From contig NC_087093.1 of NCBI RefSeq assembly GCF_963855985.1, positions 503,501-567,500 of the forward strand: 64,000 nt of DNA, written 5' to 3'. The DNA comes from Ostrinia nubilalis. Lineage: Eukaryota; Arthropoda; Insecta; Lepidoptera; Crambidae. Positions 22,374 to 34,097 of this stretch are shown here, piece by piece. Within the stretch, counting starts at the first letter, position 1. Each line of letters starts with the position of its first letter. Under the pieces are notes generated by a model that was given only the letters and a program-made list of their open reading frames with translations, was not told where the DNA came from and did not search any database. A program made the translations under genes and the position numbers.

Positions 22374-25202
22374 ATCCCCAAGTAGCAATTGGTATTAATG
22401 GCTAAATCTTACTTGTCTTAACCCTATCTAAATTTACACTTAAGCTAAAACCAAATTAACTTAGAATAGAGATTTTTTTCTTTAAGATTTTATATTCTTC
22501 ATCGAGCGCTACTTAAGCAAATTAAGAATACCCAAAACCAAGTTAAGTATTCTTTAGATAATTTGGTCTTAAGTTATTCTTAGCTTAAGTTAAAAAAAAC
22601 TTATTTTACTAAATTAAGATTTTTTGTATGCTCACTTAATACTAAATAGTATAGATAAAGTATTATTTAAGTGTTGCAAAGTAAATAAAGTATTCGTAGA
22701 TTTACTTAGGACTTTTTAAAGACCATTGTCTTAGAAATAGTTTTCTGAAGATTAAGTTAATTACTTTTTGACTAGAATTACCTACATTTTGAGAAAAAAT
22801 ACTCTTAACGGGACGATTTCGATAAAACAGGATCACGCACGCCTATTAATTCAAGGTAATGCACCTGCGTGCGCAGCTTATTGTATTAATTTTTGATACA
22901 AAATGCGTGCGGTCGCCCGCAAACTAAATTATGCTATTACCGCGACCGCCCGCGACTTCGTACGCGTGGATCCCGTTTTACCCCCTTCATCTATCTTACG
23001 CGGTTTAGATTTTTTCATACAAATGTTTTTTCCCGCTCACTCCCGTTACCGTGAGAATTTTGCAATATCCTGTTGTAACTAAGCTTTAAGTTTACTAAGA
23101 TACCTGCATGCCAAATTTCAAGCGTCTACCTTAAGCGGTTTAGATTTTTCATACAAAAGGATTTTCCCGCTAATTGCAGTTCCCGCGGGAATTTTGCAAT
23201 ATCCTGTTGTAACTAAGCGTTAAGTTTACTAAGATACCTGCATGCCAAATTTCAAGCGTCTAACTTAAGTTAAGCGGTTTAGATTTTTCGTACAAAAGGA
23301 TTTTCCCGCTAATTCCCGTACCCGTGGGAATTCCTAAGTATACTATAACCTGCGCAGGAGTATGAAGAATAATTGTACCAAGTTTCGTTAAAATCCGTCG
23401 AGTAGTTTTTGTTTCTATAAGGGACATACAGATGGACAGACAGACAGACAGACAAAAATTTTACTGATTGCATTTTTGGCATCAGTATCGATCACTAATA
23501 GTTATTTTGAAAATATATTCCATGTACAGAATTGACCTCTCTACAGATTTATTATAAGTATAGATAAGTAAACTCAAAACATGATTTACTAAAATATTGT
23601 CCAAAATATTTTCGAAATTGTATGGTAAAGTTGGGTACAACATGATATTATTAGTAGGCCTACCTTTAAAAAAATCTTAACATAATAACTACCGAAAAAT
23701 ATTTCTATTAATTGTAATCCACACTTATTTACGCTTCTCAATCTTCTCATTTAATAAATTAGAAACACTGTGTGATTGAATTTAACAAAATCACAAATTG
23801 TTAAAATTCCATAAAAACAATTAAATAAAAACTTTTCACAATAAAATACGTCATGTGTTCATTAATACGGCAAAAATCATATGGCCGATATTCAATAAAT
23901 TTAATTGCTTATCTCTGAGTGTCGCAATTACAAAGTTCAAAGAATACTTTACGAAATATGCGGGTGGTGCAATTTACCCGCCCTATATGTTATAACAAAA
24001 CTAAAAACGTAAAAACCAATTAAAATCCTATTAGAACCATTTTCGACTTCCACACGGACAATCCGAGGAAGAAATCATGACGTAATTAATAAATTAGTTA
24101 GTAAATGAATTGTTCTTTAATGTATAGCAGGACCAATAATTTAGCAAGACTGAGACAGAATGAAAACTATATAGTTTTAACTAAATAAAACTAAAGATCT
24201 ACTTGATACCATAGGCACTTAAGTAATACTTCATCAAGTGAATTTTAAGTGTAAGCTAAATCTAATGTCTCTAAACTAATACTATGTAAAGTATAACTTG
24301 ACTCAACTCTTTCTTCACTAAACTTACAAATTCAAAATCTTCTATACTCTTGCTACATTAAGACAAATTAGAATTACCGCCATTATGAGCTATGTGTAAC
24401 AAAAAATAAATCAGAAATTAACCAATAATATCATAACAAGAGGACATTTAAATTGAAGTACGTGTTTGTTACACTTTTTCTAGTTGCATAAATGTCTAGG
24501 AACGTTTGCATAAAATAAAATCTTATTTTATAACCTCAAAGTTTTCTTTATACAATACAATTTCATAATATTTTATTTATCTTATTAGGTTTTTTTCAAG
24601 GCCCTCCTGTTTTATAACATTATCCATTGATTTTACACGAGAAACCACAATGCGTTTTATATTTCCTAGGTATGCAAAAATGACATTCACGGTCTATTCT
24701 AGACATAATATAAATTAGTTATTAAAATAATTTAATCGCCATTTTCATTAACCTTTATCTAAAGTTGATTTAGTGTTAAAGATCACAATGTTTACTAAAT
24801 TAAAGTTCCTCTTTAATAAAAAGTGTCTTACATAGTTCTTCATGAAGTTAAATAAACCTTAGCTGTAAAAATAATTATTACTCTTAAATAAGTATTCAAG
24901 ATATCTTCAACTCTATTTCCTTGTCTACAGTCATACTACAAGTTATATTATAGTACTTGTTTAGAAATTCTTAAAACTACACTCTTAATTAGGGTTTAAG
25001 TCTGCCTTAAGCGTTGTCTTAACTCTGTCTCAGTGATTTCCAAAGGATTGTGCCCTTTTTTGCTTACCATTGTCTTGGGGCATAACTTCAAGATTTCTTG
25101 AGTGCGACTATTGTCTTGGCCAAGACAACGGCTGGAATTAGGCTACTAGTCTTCAAGATATCTTCAATGCCTTATGAAGATAATCTGTTGCTACTTGGGA
25201 TC
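22374..25202. mobile_element. 2.8-kb AT-rich non-autonomous TIR element
   Basis: CCCAAGTAGCAA at the left edge (about 22377) is inverted as TTGCTACTTGGGA at the right (25188-25200). Inside are many short CTTAAGT/ACTTAAG-type repeats in both orientations, and a separate repeat insertion at about 22800-23560. No coding capacity. Confidence 0.6.
22860..23565 (+). mobile_element. LINE/SINE tail with internal tandem duplication
   Basis: Contains about three related units: TTTTGCAATATCCTGTTGTAAC, AAGATACCTGCATGCC and TTTCAAGCGTCTA each recur about 125 bp apart. Then follow AAATCCGTCGAGTAG, (CAGA)n and a TATAAGTATAGATA end, typical of lepidopteran RTE-related 3' ends. Nested in the 22374-25202 element. 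Confidence 0.6.
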
Positions 25203-26012
25203 GATTATTCAATACCTCAACATTCGTGTATGAGGACCATCAATTATTTTCTTCGAATGCCGGATACGTTGTACATGACTTAAGGCCGGGTAGCAGAGAA
25301 AATGGCGAAAATGAGGTTTTCATTTTTCATTTTTGAGGTACTAAACAGTAAAATTAAAGGCTAAGATTTTTATTGGGCATAGTTGAGGATATTTTCTAGG
25401 GCTATTAACGGATGGAAACACGATTTGATGAAGTTGACTCGATAGAATAAATTCCCAAAGTTACCTCTATTCGTTTTCTATTTATGGTTTTATTTTTAAA
25501 ATAAGCGATTTGAGATTCTAAATCTTTTACTAAACTAAAGTTCAGAAATAACTTGAGGGCTTTTAACGGATGAAATTTTTATATTGCGTCTTATTTAGTT
25601 ACTATGTTAAAAAATGTGGAAAAAATCGTCCATGACGGCTTGGACAATCTCAATCAGTCGCGCGGTGGCGCTTACGGAGGACGGACGCGTGTCAGTTTTT
25701 TGGCCGTGACAGTTCGCGATTTGTCAATATTTTTGACAATGATGACTTTGATGAGTCACAGTATAATAATATCAGTGTTACTGGAGAGAGCTTAAATTTT
25801 TGATAATTAAGAATTATCAATTTTGTCTACCTATTGAAATTTAAATCGTTCGCATCCTTTTAAACGAAGACTCTACTCATGATACATAGTACATTCCTCA
25901 AATATGAGACAAAACCAATGAGTTAAAATTACATTTTAATAGTACCTACATACAATCGTCTTACACTCTTTAGAAGAGCACACTGACTGACACAAATAAA
26001 TAATAAAAAATG
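25203..26012. other. Intergenic, no gene recognised
   Basis: A short frame at 25604-25795 has no recognisable similarity and no splice or start support. Confidence 0.5.
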
Positions 26013-26995
26013 CTGTCTAAGGTCTGTAGCTAAAGGTCTAAGCTGTAAGATAGAAGAATCTTCTAGCCAAAAAGATGGCAGATGCAGCAGATGTCAACGG
26101 ATTTAAAACTGGAGTTCATATGACTCCTTGTAGACTTGAGTCTCTAGAGCGTCCCTTCCTCCACCATGCGTAAAAATGTTTCAAAAATACTGTCTAAGGT
26201 CTGTAGCTAAAGGTCTAAGCTGCAAGATAGAAGAATCTTCTAACCAAAAAGATGGCAGATGCAGCAGATGTCAACGGATTTAAAACTGGAGTTGATGTGA
26301 CTCCTTGTAGACTTGAGTGTCTAGAGCGTCCCTTCCTCCACCATGCGTAAGAATGTTCCAAAAATACTGTCTAAAGTCTGTAGTTAAAGGTCTACGCTGC
26401 AAGATGGAAGAATCTTCTAACCAAAAAGATGGCAGATGCAGCAGATGTCAACGGATTTAAAACTGGAGTTGATGTGACTCCTTGTAGACTTGAGTGTCTA
26501 GAGCGTCCCTTCCTCCACCATGCGTAAGAATGTTTCAAAAATACTGTCTAAGGTCTGTAGCTAAAGGTCTAAGCTGCAAGATAGAAGAATCTTCTAGCCA
26601 AAAAGATGGCAGATGCAGCAGATGTCAACGGATTTAAAACTGGAGTTGATGTGACTCCTTGTAGACTTGAGTGTCTAGAGCGTCCCTTCCTCCACCATGC
26701 GTAAGAATGTTTCAAAAATACTGTCTAAGGTCTGTAGCTAAAGGTCTAAGCTGCAAGATAGAAGAATCTTCTAGCCAAAAAGATGGCAGATGCAGCAGAT
26801 GTCAACGGATTTAAAACTTGGAGTTCATGTGACTCCTTCTAGACTTGAGTCTCTAGAGCGTCCCTTCCTCCACCATGCGTAAAAGTTTTCCAAAAATACT
26901 GTCTAAGGTCTGTAATAAAAGTCTAAGCTACAAGATAGAAGAATCTTTTAGCCAAAAACATGGCAGATGCAGCATATATCAACGGATTTAAGACT
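26013..26995. repeat. 177-bp tandem repeat, about 5.5 copies
   Basis: CTGTCTAAGGTCTGTAG recurs at 26013, 26190, 26367, 26544, 26721 and 26899. Units share AAAAAGATGGCAGATGCAGC and CGTCCCTTCCTCCACC. Copies 2-5 are nearly identical; the last is truncated and more diverged. No long open frame. Confidence 0.95.
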
Positions 26996-29900
26996 GGACT
27001 GGCACCACCTTGCAATGTCATCCTCTCATTGTTATCTGTAATGTAAATTATTTTTAAATAGTATTTAAAAAATAAAATGTTCGTTTTATTATTTCAATAA
27101 TCTGACCTCTCAACTCAACTACACTACACAAACACCTTTGTTCGCAACTGTACTGACGAAACCTCGATATTATACCTACCGTTCATTTAAGATGGCAAGC
27201 CTTATGTATGGAACGGTCGCTTTTTTGTAACCTTTATAATTTGGTCGGCTTATAGAAGAATTCCTGATATTTTTTTGCAGTTTGATAACTTTCTTATAAG
27301 TCGTAATATAAAGCTGAAATTAACAGGATAGCTTATTCAAGGAACATTTTAATTTGTCCATTGTATGCCATGTTCCCTTGTTTTAAGGGAATCGCGTATT
27401 CGGCCACGAAAGTAAGACTGTTAAAATAGATTATATTTCTTGAAATCTCTCTTTTGCGCAAAGCCACATCATTTATATTTACTGTGGTTATAAAGGTGTA
27501 CCAGGGGTACATGCTACACCTTTTTATTCGATTGTAAGAGTACTGGTTTACTCACAAATCCGTTTTATCTGATTTTCGAAATCTTTTAATTACACTGGTG
27601 TTTATCATTCAAATCAAATTTCTGCGTTGAGCCATTTACGAGATTTGGGACATCACAAAACATTACCCCAGCAAAATTCTAAATAACTTGAGAACCGGAA
27701 CACGAACAAATTTTGCTATTCGTGCACAAATTACTACGCAACAAGAGCTATCTATCCATGTATTTGGTTCCGGGATAGAACGACTTTCAAAAAAAAAAAT
27801 TTGCCAGGGTAATGTTTGAAACGTTACCCCAGCAAAATCTGTTTTTTCCTAATAACTTTAAAACTATAATTTGAACGAATTTTGATATTAGTGGACAAAT
27901 TTCTGCTCACGATGGACTAATTATCTGCTATACTCTCGACTCTCTAAAGCACAACATTTATAAAAATTTCGCAACATTTAAAAACCGTGTGTGATGCTCA
28001 TTGCTCATAGTTATTTTCGATACAGAGCCCCGTACATACGTTATACATAAATTATGGAAAGAAAACACCCAGACCAATACAAACAAATATGTATGCAATT
28101 TTAGTATGATATTTTTATTTATTAATAAACAAAAAGACTGAACAAAATTGATGCGTGTACTGATTAATGTAATAAACCATTTCGCAAAGTTTCGTGAATT
28201 GCAACAACTATAAATAATTTATTATCCAAGCTCTAATTAATCGCTACTACGAGTAACTGATCATAAAATGTTTTTCCAATCGCTCAAGCTCCCGAGGATC
28301 TACCGATAGGTCGGGTGACGTAATCTTGAAATTCTTTTAGCCGGCGCGGAACTTCCGGAAGGTCGGGTGACGCCACGCCTCTTTGAACCGTGTTTACTTT
28401 GGCAGTTATATTCTATATTTATTCGATTCTAAAATATATTCCCAAAATTTTTGAAAGTTGTTTTAATTTGTATCACTTGGATATGATTTGTACTTATTAG
28501 AAAGTGCTGTGAGTGTGATGCTTGAACGGAAGGAAGTCAACCTAACCTAACCAACTGCGTATTTCTATACTGTGTAGCCGCGAGAGCTCTTTGGCGCGCT
28601 GTCTTCGGCGAAGTATTGCGCGCGCAGATTTTGACAGCGCGAAATACCTACTTTAGCAGAAATACCAAGCCTTAACTTCACGGTTTCGAAGTTTCGATCG
28701 AAGTTTGGAATCACTTCATAAATACTAAGTACGAGTGAAACCAATGGATGGGAATAACGCGTTCCAATTTCTTCAGAACACTTAGATTTTCTTAGTTAAT
28801 GATATCAGTATTCGAACCTGGGGCCTACACATTTACAAAATTAGCTGTATTTAGTAATACTTACCGTTTTCAAAGTAATTTGCACAAGTCGTGTAAGTGC
28901 TTGCTTTATTGAAAAAGAAAACAACATTTTCATCATGTTGAGTTTAATCTTCAGCTAGTCTAGCTAGGGAAATAAAATGACTTGGCGCAGAATGTGACTA
29001 TTATGAATACTTAAGTAATGCACAGCTGAAGATTGCAATCGAAAGTGGCTTGTTATTGGTAATAAACAGTAACCGTATGAGGTGCCACTCGCATGAGTAG
29101 TCGGCATCGGCACAAATAAACACAAATTCCGTGAAAGTCAAGCAGTCAGTCGTCTTTTCAGTTATGAAACTACTACACTAATACTTTACGAAATATTTAC
29201 GGGGCGGATTATTCGGCGGATATTTCGCTTAGATAATAACGGTATCCCAAATATCTAGGTACCCTTTGTTTACTTTAGGTCAAGAAGAGTAACTGAAATG
29301 AAGAATATGATTACTTCAAGCTACTAAGTTTTGCAGAATTAATTCCCCAAGGGTATGGTCTGCTCGTGAACCCTTCTATTACGTTACAGAGCAAATAATC
29401 ATTACCTATCTATAGTATAGTGGCGGAAACGTGAGTAGAAGCTTAGTGGCGCGAATGGGTATGAAGACGTAGATGCAATGGAATTATGGAAGCCACTTAG
29501 TCCCACTGGGGGGCAACACAGTCTTGACACTGGCTGCTGTCGCTGCTAGTCCCACGTTCATTGACAGATGCACACGCGCTCCCACGCTCCCGCGACGCGC
29601 GCTCCGCCGGCCACTGGCCACTGGCCACTGAGCCGGGAAACCTTATCATCGCGGTCGTTTTGTTATTTATTGGATAGTAAGGAGACTACAGATAATTCTG
29701 ACCGTATGACAATGTTATCTTCAATGTGCGAGAGTCTCATATTCTGTATTACGACATCGCCAATTAGAAACGAACCAGATTTTACAATGCTAACGACTCG
29801 CCCCAGCTTCGCCCGATTCTGAGCATATTTTTCACACTTGTGTGATTTTGCATGCCTATTTGTTGATTCGAAACTCATTTCAGACATGAAAAAAACGAAA

Positions 29901-30540
29901 ACGCAATTACGTTTCATTGATTGAAGTAGGGTATGAAACTAAATTGGTAATAAAAATGTGATACTTGAGTTGCATACTTGCAAGTTATGACCAATGACAG
30001 ATATAGTCTCAAACATAATTATGATAATAAGTATTATTATAGAAATGCATAAAACATATTATTTGTATAAAAAATATTATCTTTTTATAAGCTAAAGATA
30101 AAATTACTATTTCTCCTCTATTTATCTAAAAATTCAATATTCAAGAGCTTTTAGTTGATAATAATTTAACCACAATAAGTAAAATAGTCAAACTATTTTT
30201 TAAATTAATTATAACTGCATCATTTACATTATGCAGATTTTTTGATATTTTGCAAATTTCCAATCTTGGAAGTTAAAATGAGATCATTTCACAAGATAAA
30301 TTCATTGTTTGTTATTTATTTATTTTAGGGGGACCTGGGATTACATAGTTAGTATTCCATAATAATGGTTTGTTCCGTATTCTGAGTAATAATATTATTT
30401 ATTCCATAATATTCAATTTTACATATCAGTCATTAGAATACTATTGTCAAGTATAATAATGCTTATTTATTACACCACCTCATATAATCAAAATTGAACT
30501 TGATCAAAAGTTGACACTAAATAAATTAACATCAACAAAT
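26996..30540. other. Intergenic stretch with scattered repeats
   Basis: Two direct copies of ATTACCCCAGCAAAAT occur at about 27662 and 27822; CCTAACCTAACC (telomere-type) at about 28541; a GC-rich block with GGCCACTGGCCACTGGCCACTG at about 29607-29628. No coding exon recognised. The GC-rich patch could be a distal non-coding start of a gene, but nothing shows this. Confidence 0.45.
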
Positions 30541-30599
30541 ACAAAGACGCAGTCAAGGGATTATTTACATGACTATGAACAAATATCTAACAAGTGCTG

Positions 30600-32136
30600 A
30601 GGAGCTGCCGGCTTTAATTAAGTGCAGACTATCAGACGAGTAGAACAATTTGTCTTGTGAACGAAACAAGAACAAACTTGTGTCCGAAATTGAAACCTCC
30701 TTGAAGGAGGTCTCAGACTGGGGTCGACGCAATTTGGTCCAATTTAACCCTACAAAGACACAAGTTTGCGCGTTCACCGCCAAAAAGTTGCCGTTTGTCG
30801 TATCCCGCTGTTTCGAGAGCACTCCCCTAACTGCCTCAGCCAATATCGGAATCCTTGGTGTCGACATATCGAGCGAAGTCCAGTTCCGTGGTCATTTAGA
30901 GGGTAAGGCTAAATTAGCCTCGAAGAAGCTTGGTGTGCTCAATAGATCGAGACGGTATTTCACTCCAGCCCATCGTCTGCAACTTTACAAGGCGCAGGTT
31001 CGGCCTCATATGGAATACTGTTCTCATCTTTGGGCAGGTGCGCCCCAGTACCAGCTTCTCCCTCTGGACCGCATTGAACGGAGAGCAGCTCGAATCGTTG
31101 ACTGCCACGACATTTCGGATCGGCTTGACCCCTTGGCGCTGCGTAGAGATGTATCCTCACTGTGCATCTTCTATCGCATGTATCACGGGGAGTGCTCCGA
31201 AGAATTATCCGGACTTATTCCTGCCGCCACTTTTCGCCACCGATCTACCCGACAGCACTTCCACCCCCATCACTTAGATGGTTGGCAGTCCACAACAGTA
31301 CGTTTTTCTAGAAACTTCCTGCCCCGTACAACCAAACTGTGGAATGGACTGTCGTCTGCGGTGTTTCCGGACGGATACGACCTGCAAGCTTTCAAGAGGA
31401 GAGCGTATCTTTATCTTAACACTAGAGTACACGCGCGGACTACTATAGTAGACCAGGGTAACATTTTACGCTATAACTTTTTGAAAACTTGTGCCAGAGA
31501 GATGGCATTCCAGGAAAGCCTCGTTTACTAAATTTGTCAGTAAGCCAGTAAAGCTTGGGTCGCTAGAGTCTGCGCACTTTTCTAAAATTTGCCGTCAAAA
31601 CTGCGGGTCTACTCAAAAGCCCGAAATCACTCGACAAAAAAATTATGAAAGACTTGCAACAAATGGATTTACACCGTGTACCAGGCAGTAGAAAGTCATG
31701 AATACTATGACAGATAAAAAACTAATCATATTTTTTCAGTCAATTTTTTTTTGTTAACATTGGTCTCAGAGTACAATTTTGGTCCAAAAAATTTACAACT
31801 TTTAAATCTGTTTATAACGTTTGATCCCAAATAGTTATATAAAGAAACTTTGATTACAAAATAACTATAATAAACACTTTTATCATTTACACAATTATTC
31901 TATTCATAAATTGCTTACAAACTGATTTACAGTGATTTTAAATTGGCTTACCAGAGTAGGCCGCGCGTGTATTCGTGTAAAAAAAGGGGCGCGTGTACTG
32001 CAGTGTTAAAGGCCAGCAACGCACCTGTAACGCCCCTGGGTCTGCGGGTGTCTATGGGCGACGGTAATCACTTACCATCAGGTGATCCGTCTGCTCGTTT
32101 GCCTCCTATCACATAAAAAAAAAAAAAAAAAAAAGA
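30600..32136 (+). mobile_element. 5'-truncated Jockey-like LINE with poly(A)
   Basis: Coding part 30640-31531 is followed by a 3' UTR whose last 130 bases (GGCCAGCAACGCACCTG, GGCGACGGTAATCACTTACC, GATCCGTCTGCTCG) are a widespread lepidopteran LINE 3' end, then a run of about 20 A at 32117-32136. Confidence 0.88.
30650..31531 (+). CDS. C-terminal part of a LINE reverse transcriptase protein
   Basis: 293 codons. No catalytic FADD remains; the fragment covers the thumb and C-terminal region: FNPTKTQVCAFTAKK, KKLGVLNRSRRYFTPAHRL, VRPHMEYCSHLWAGAPQYQL, RRAARIVD, YHGECSEEL and LPRTTKLWNGL. This order is common to Jockey-group LINEs of moths and butterflies. The upstream part is truncated and the first Met is internal. 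It stands alone in the 16-kb intergenic region between LYST and the receptor genes. Confidence 0.85.
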   Translation: MSCERNKNKLVSEIETSLKEVSDWGRRNLVQFNPTKTQVCAFTAKKLPFVVSRCFESTPLTASANIGILGVDISSEVQFRGHLEGKAKLASKKLGVLNRSRRYFTPAHRLQLYKAQVRPHMEYCSHLWAGAPQYQLLPLDRIERRAARIVDCHDISDRLDPLALRRDVSSLCIFYRMYHGECSEELSGLIPAATFRHRSTRQHFHPHHLDGWQSTTVRFSRNFLPRTTKLWNGLSSAVFPDGYDLQAFKRRAYLYLNTRVHARTTIVDQGNILRYNFLKTCAREMAFQESLVY

Positions 32137-33279
32137 AAGTAAAATTAATGGATTAAAATGAATATGCCATAATTGATAATTAAGTGTGCAAGTCGCAACC
32201 ACAGCTGGCATTAAAGTTAGGCAGTTATTTCAGTGCAAGTGATAATATTTATTCTTCTTACCTTGATAACAATTTTAGATGTTTTAGTTTTTTTAACTTT
32301 CAGTAAGATTTCTGTGTTGTTTACTCCATGTGTCACGTTGAGTACATTTTTGTAACAATAATTACAAATAAATTATGTCTCGAAAACATAAACAGTATTA
32401 AATCTAATCTAGATTTTGTTTCAGGGGAATTAGTCACATTAATTAACTAGGTAATAAAGAATATACTTAGCATTAAGATTGATGCAAATGCAGGGGTGTG
32501 AAATTAGGAAACATTACAATAGTATTACGGTGTATTTTATTTATCATAAGTACCGACTGAAAAGTTTTCACTTACCTGATAAACACCGAAATATTTTTTT
32601 GTTTCAGTGTGCCAATAATTATGGACTAAAAATATTGTTTGAGTGATTTTATTTTTTATCAGAATTTACACGTAATTATTCAGTGAAACTATATTAGTAA
32701 TTAATAAAATTAAAACAAGAGTTCATAAACACAACCTCAAAAAAACTTTTTGGCACGTTTGACACTATTGACAGTAGTGAGTAGACAATCTGTGGTAGAC
32801 CCCGTTTTGGTCCGATTACTACGTACAAACTACAATACCATGTTTTGATTAACTTCAAAAGTTTAAACTCACAGAACTATCGGCTTTTAACGCACAAAAT
32901 GATTCGATTTTGTAGTGTTTGATCAAATAAGTAATTTAAAATAACTGTTTTCCATTGAAACAACTTGAATTTCAAGTTTAAACGTCAATAATTTAACATT
33001 AAAAGAAAATGGCTTTGGATTCAAATCGGAACACATTCAAATGGGAGAGTTTGGCCGAAAATAGCATTCTTACCGCTAGTAAGAAAAATGGCGTCATTTT
33101 AGCAGTAAATGCTAACATTGCTAAAAAAATGTATGGGAAAACGTCACTATTGAAGTTAGCAAACGTATCCTCGCCGAAAACATGTTAAAGTTTTCGGTTT
33201 TGATAAAAATTTCTAACAAATTCTATTTTCGGCCAAACGCCCCCAATGCCAAAGATAATAAAGCGAAAGTGTAGAAACT

Positions 33280-33475
33280 ACAATGAACTGTCCCACCCGT
33301 GACATTGACAGGGGGGCGCCACCGTCAATGCAACGAACTGTCACAGGTGACCGAGTTTCTTCCGCCACTTCTTCTCAGTGTTGCCAGAAGGTTACTTTTG
33401 TAACCTTTTAGGTTACTTTTGAACTGCATTGGTTACTTTTAGGTTACACTTATGAAAAGGTTACTTTTAGGTGAT
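33280..33475. repeat. MITE-related fragment and GGTTACTTTT repeats
   Basis: CTGTCCCAC, GACATTGACAGGGGGGCGCC (about 33293-33316) match the MITE at 33925-34075; GGTTACTTTT then recurs four to five times at 33387-33475. Confidence 0.6.
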
Positions 33476-33764
33476 TGTTCAGAAATTGTAGAATTAACTT
33501 TTACAGGTTATTCAGTAAAAATATTAATAGTGACAATTTAAAAATTATGTCATAAACTGCATTTAAACATGAATTTGATTTATTATTTGTTAAAGACAAT
33601 GAGTTTTAGCAAATGTTTTTTTGATAATAAAACGCAAATCCATGAAACGGTTTTATACGACCGGTCACTTTTCGGTCTTCGGACGTGTTCAAGTGCTCTG
33701 GAAAAGGCCTATCCATATCTGTGGGCGGTGTGGGCCTATCAATGTACTGAATAAACTTTCATTT

Positions 33765-33865
33765 CATGTCCCACTGGTTACATTGACAGGGGCGGGCCAC
33801 CGTCAATACCGGATAGCGGGTTCCGATTTTTGCCACGGTTGGAACTTTAATGGTTGAACGATATG
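33765..33865. mobile_element. Second MITE-family fragment
   Basis: GTCCCACTGGTTACATTGACAG followed by CCACCGTCAATACCGGATAG is a diverged copy of the left half of the element at 33925-34075. Confidence 0.6.
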
Positions 33866-33924
33866 TGGAACGTACTATAGGGACATTTATATGTACTATA
33901 GACATAAAGATGAACTTCACTAAA

Positions 33925-34075
33925 CTGTCCCACCAAACACATTGACAGGGGGGCGCCACCGTCAACACCGGATCGCTAGTTCCGGATTTTTGCCTTGTTG
34001 AAAAGTTTTTTGTTTTTTATAGTTGAACGAGGTAGCGCGGTAGCGCCCTCTGCCAATGTGTTTGGTGGGACCATA
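33925..34075. mobile_element. MITE with inverted ends GTCCCACCAAACACATTG
   Basis: GTCCCACCAAACACATTGAC at the left is inverted as CCAATGTGTTTGGTGGGAC at the right; about 150 bp, non-coding. Confidence 0.85.
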
Positions 34076-34097
34076 GGGTAGGACGGTAGGACCAGTG

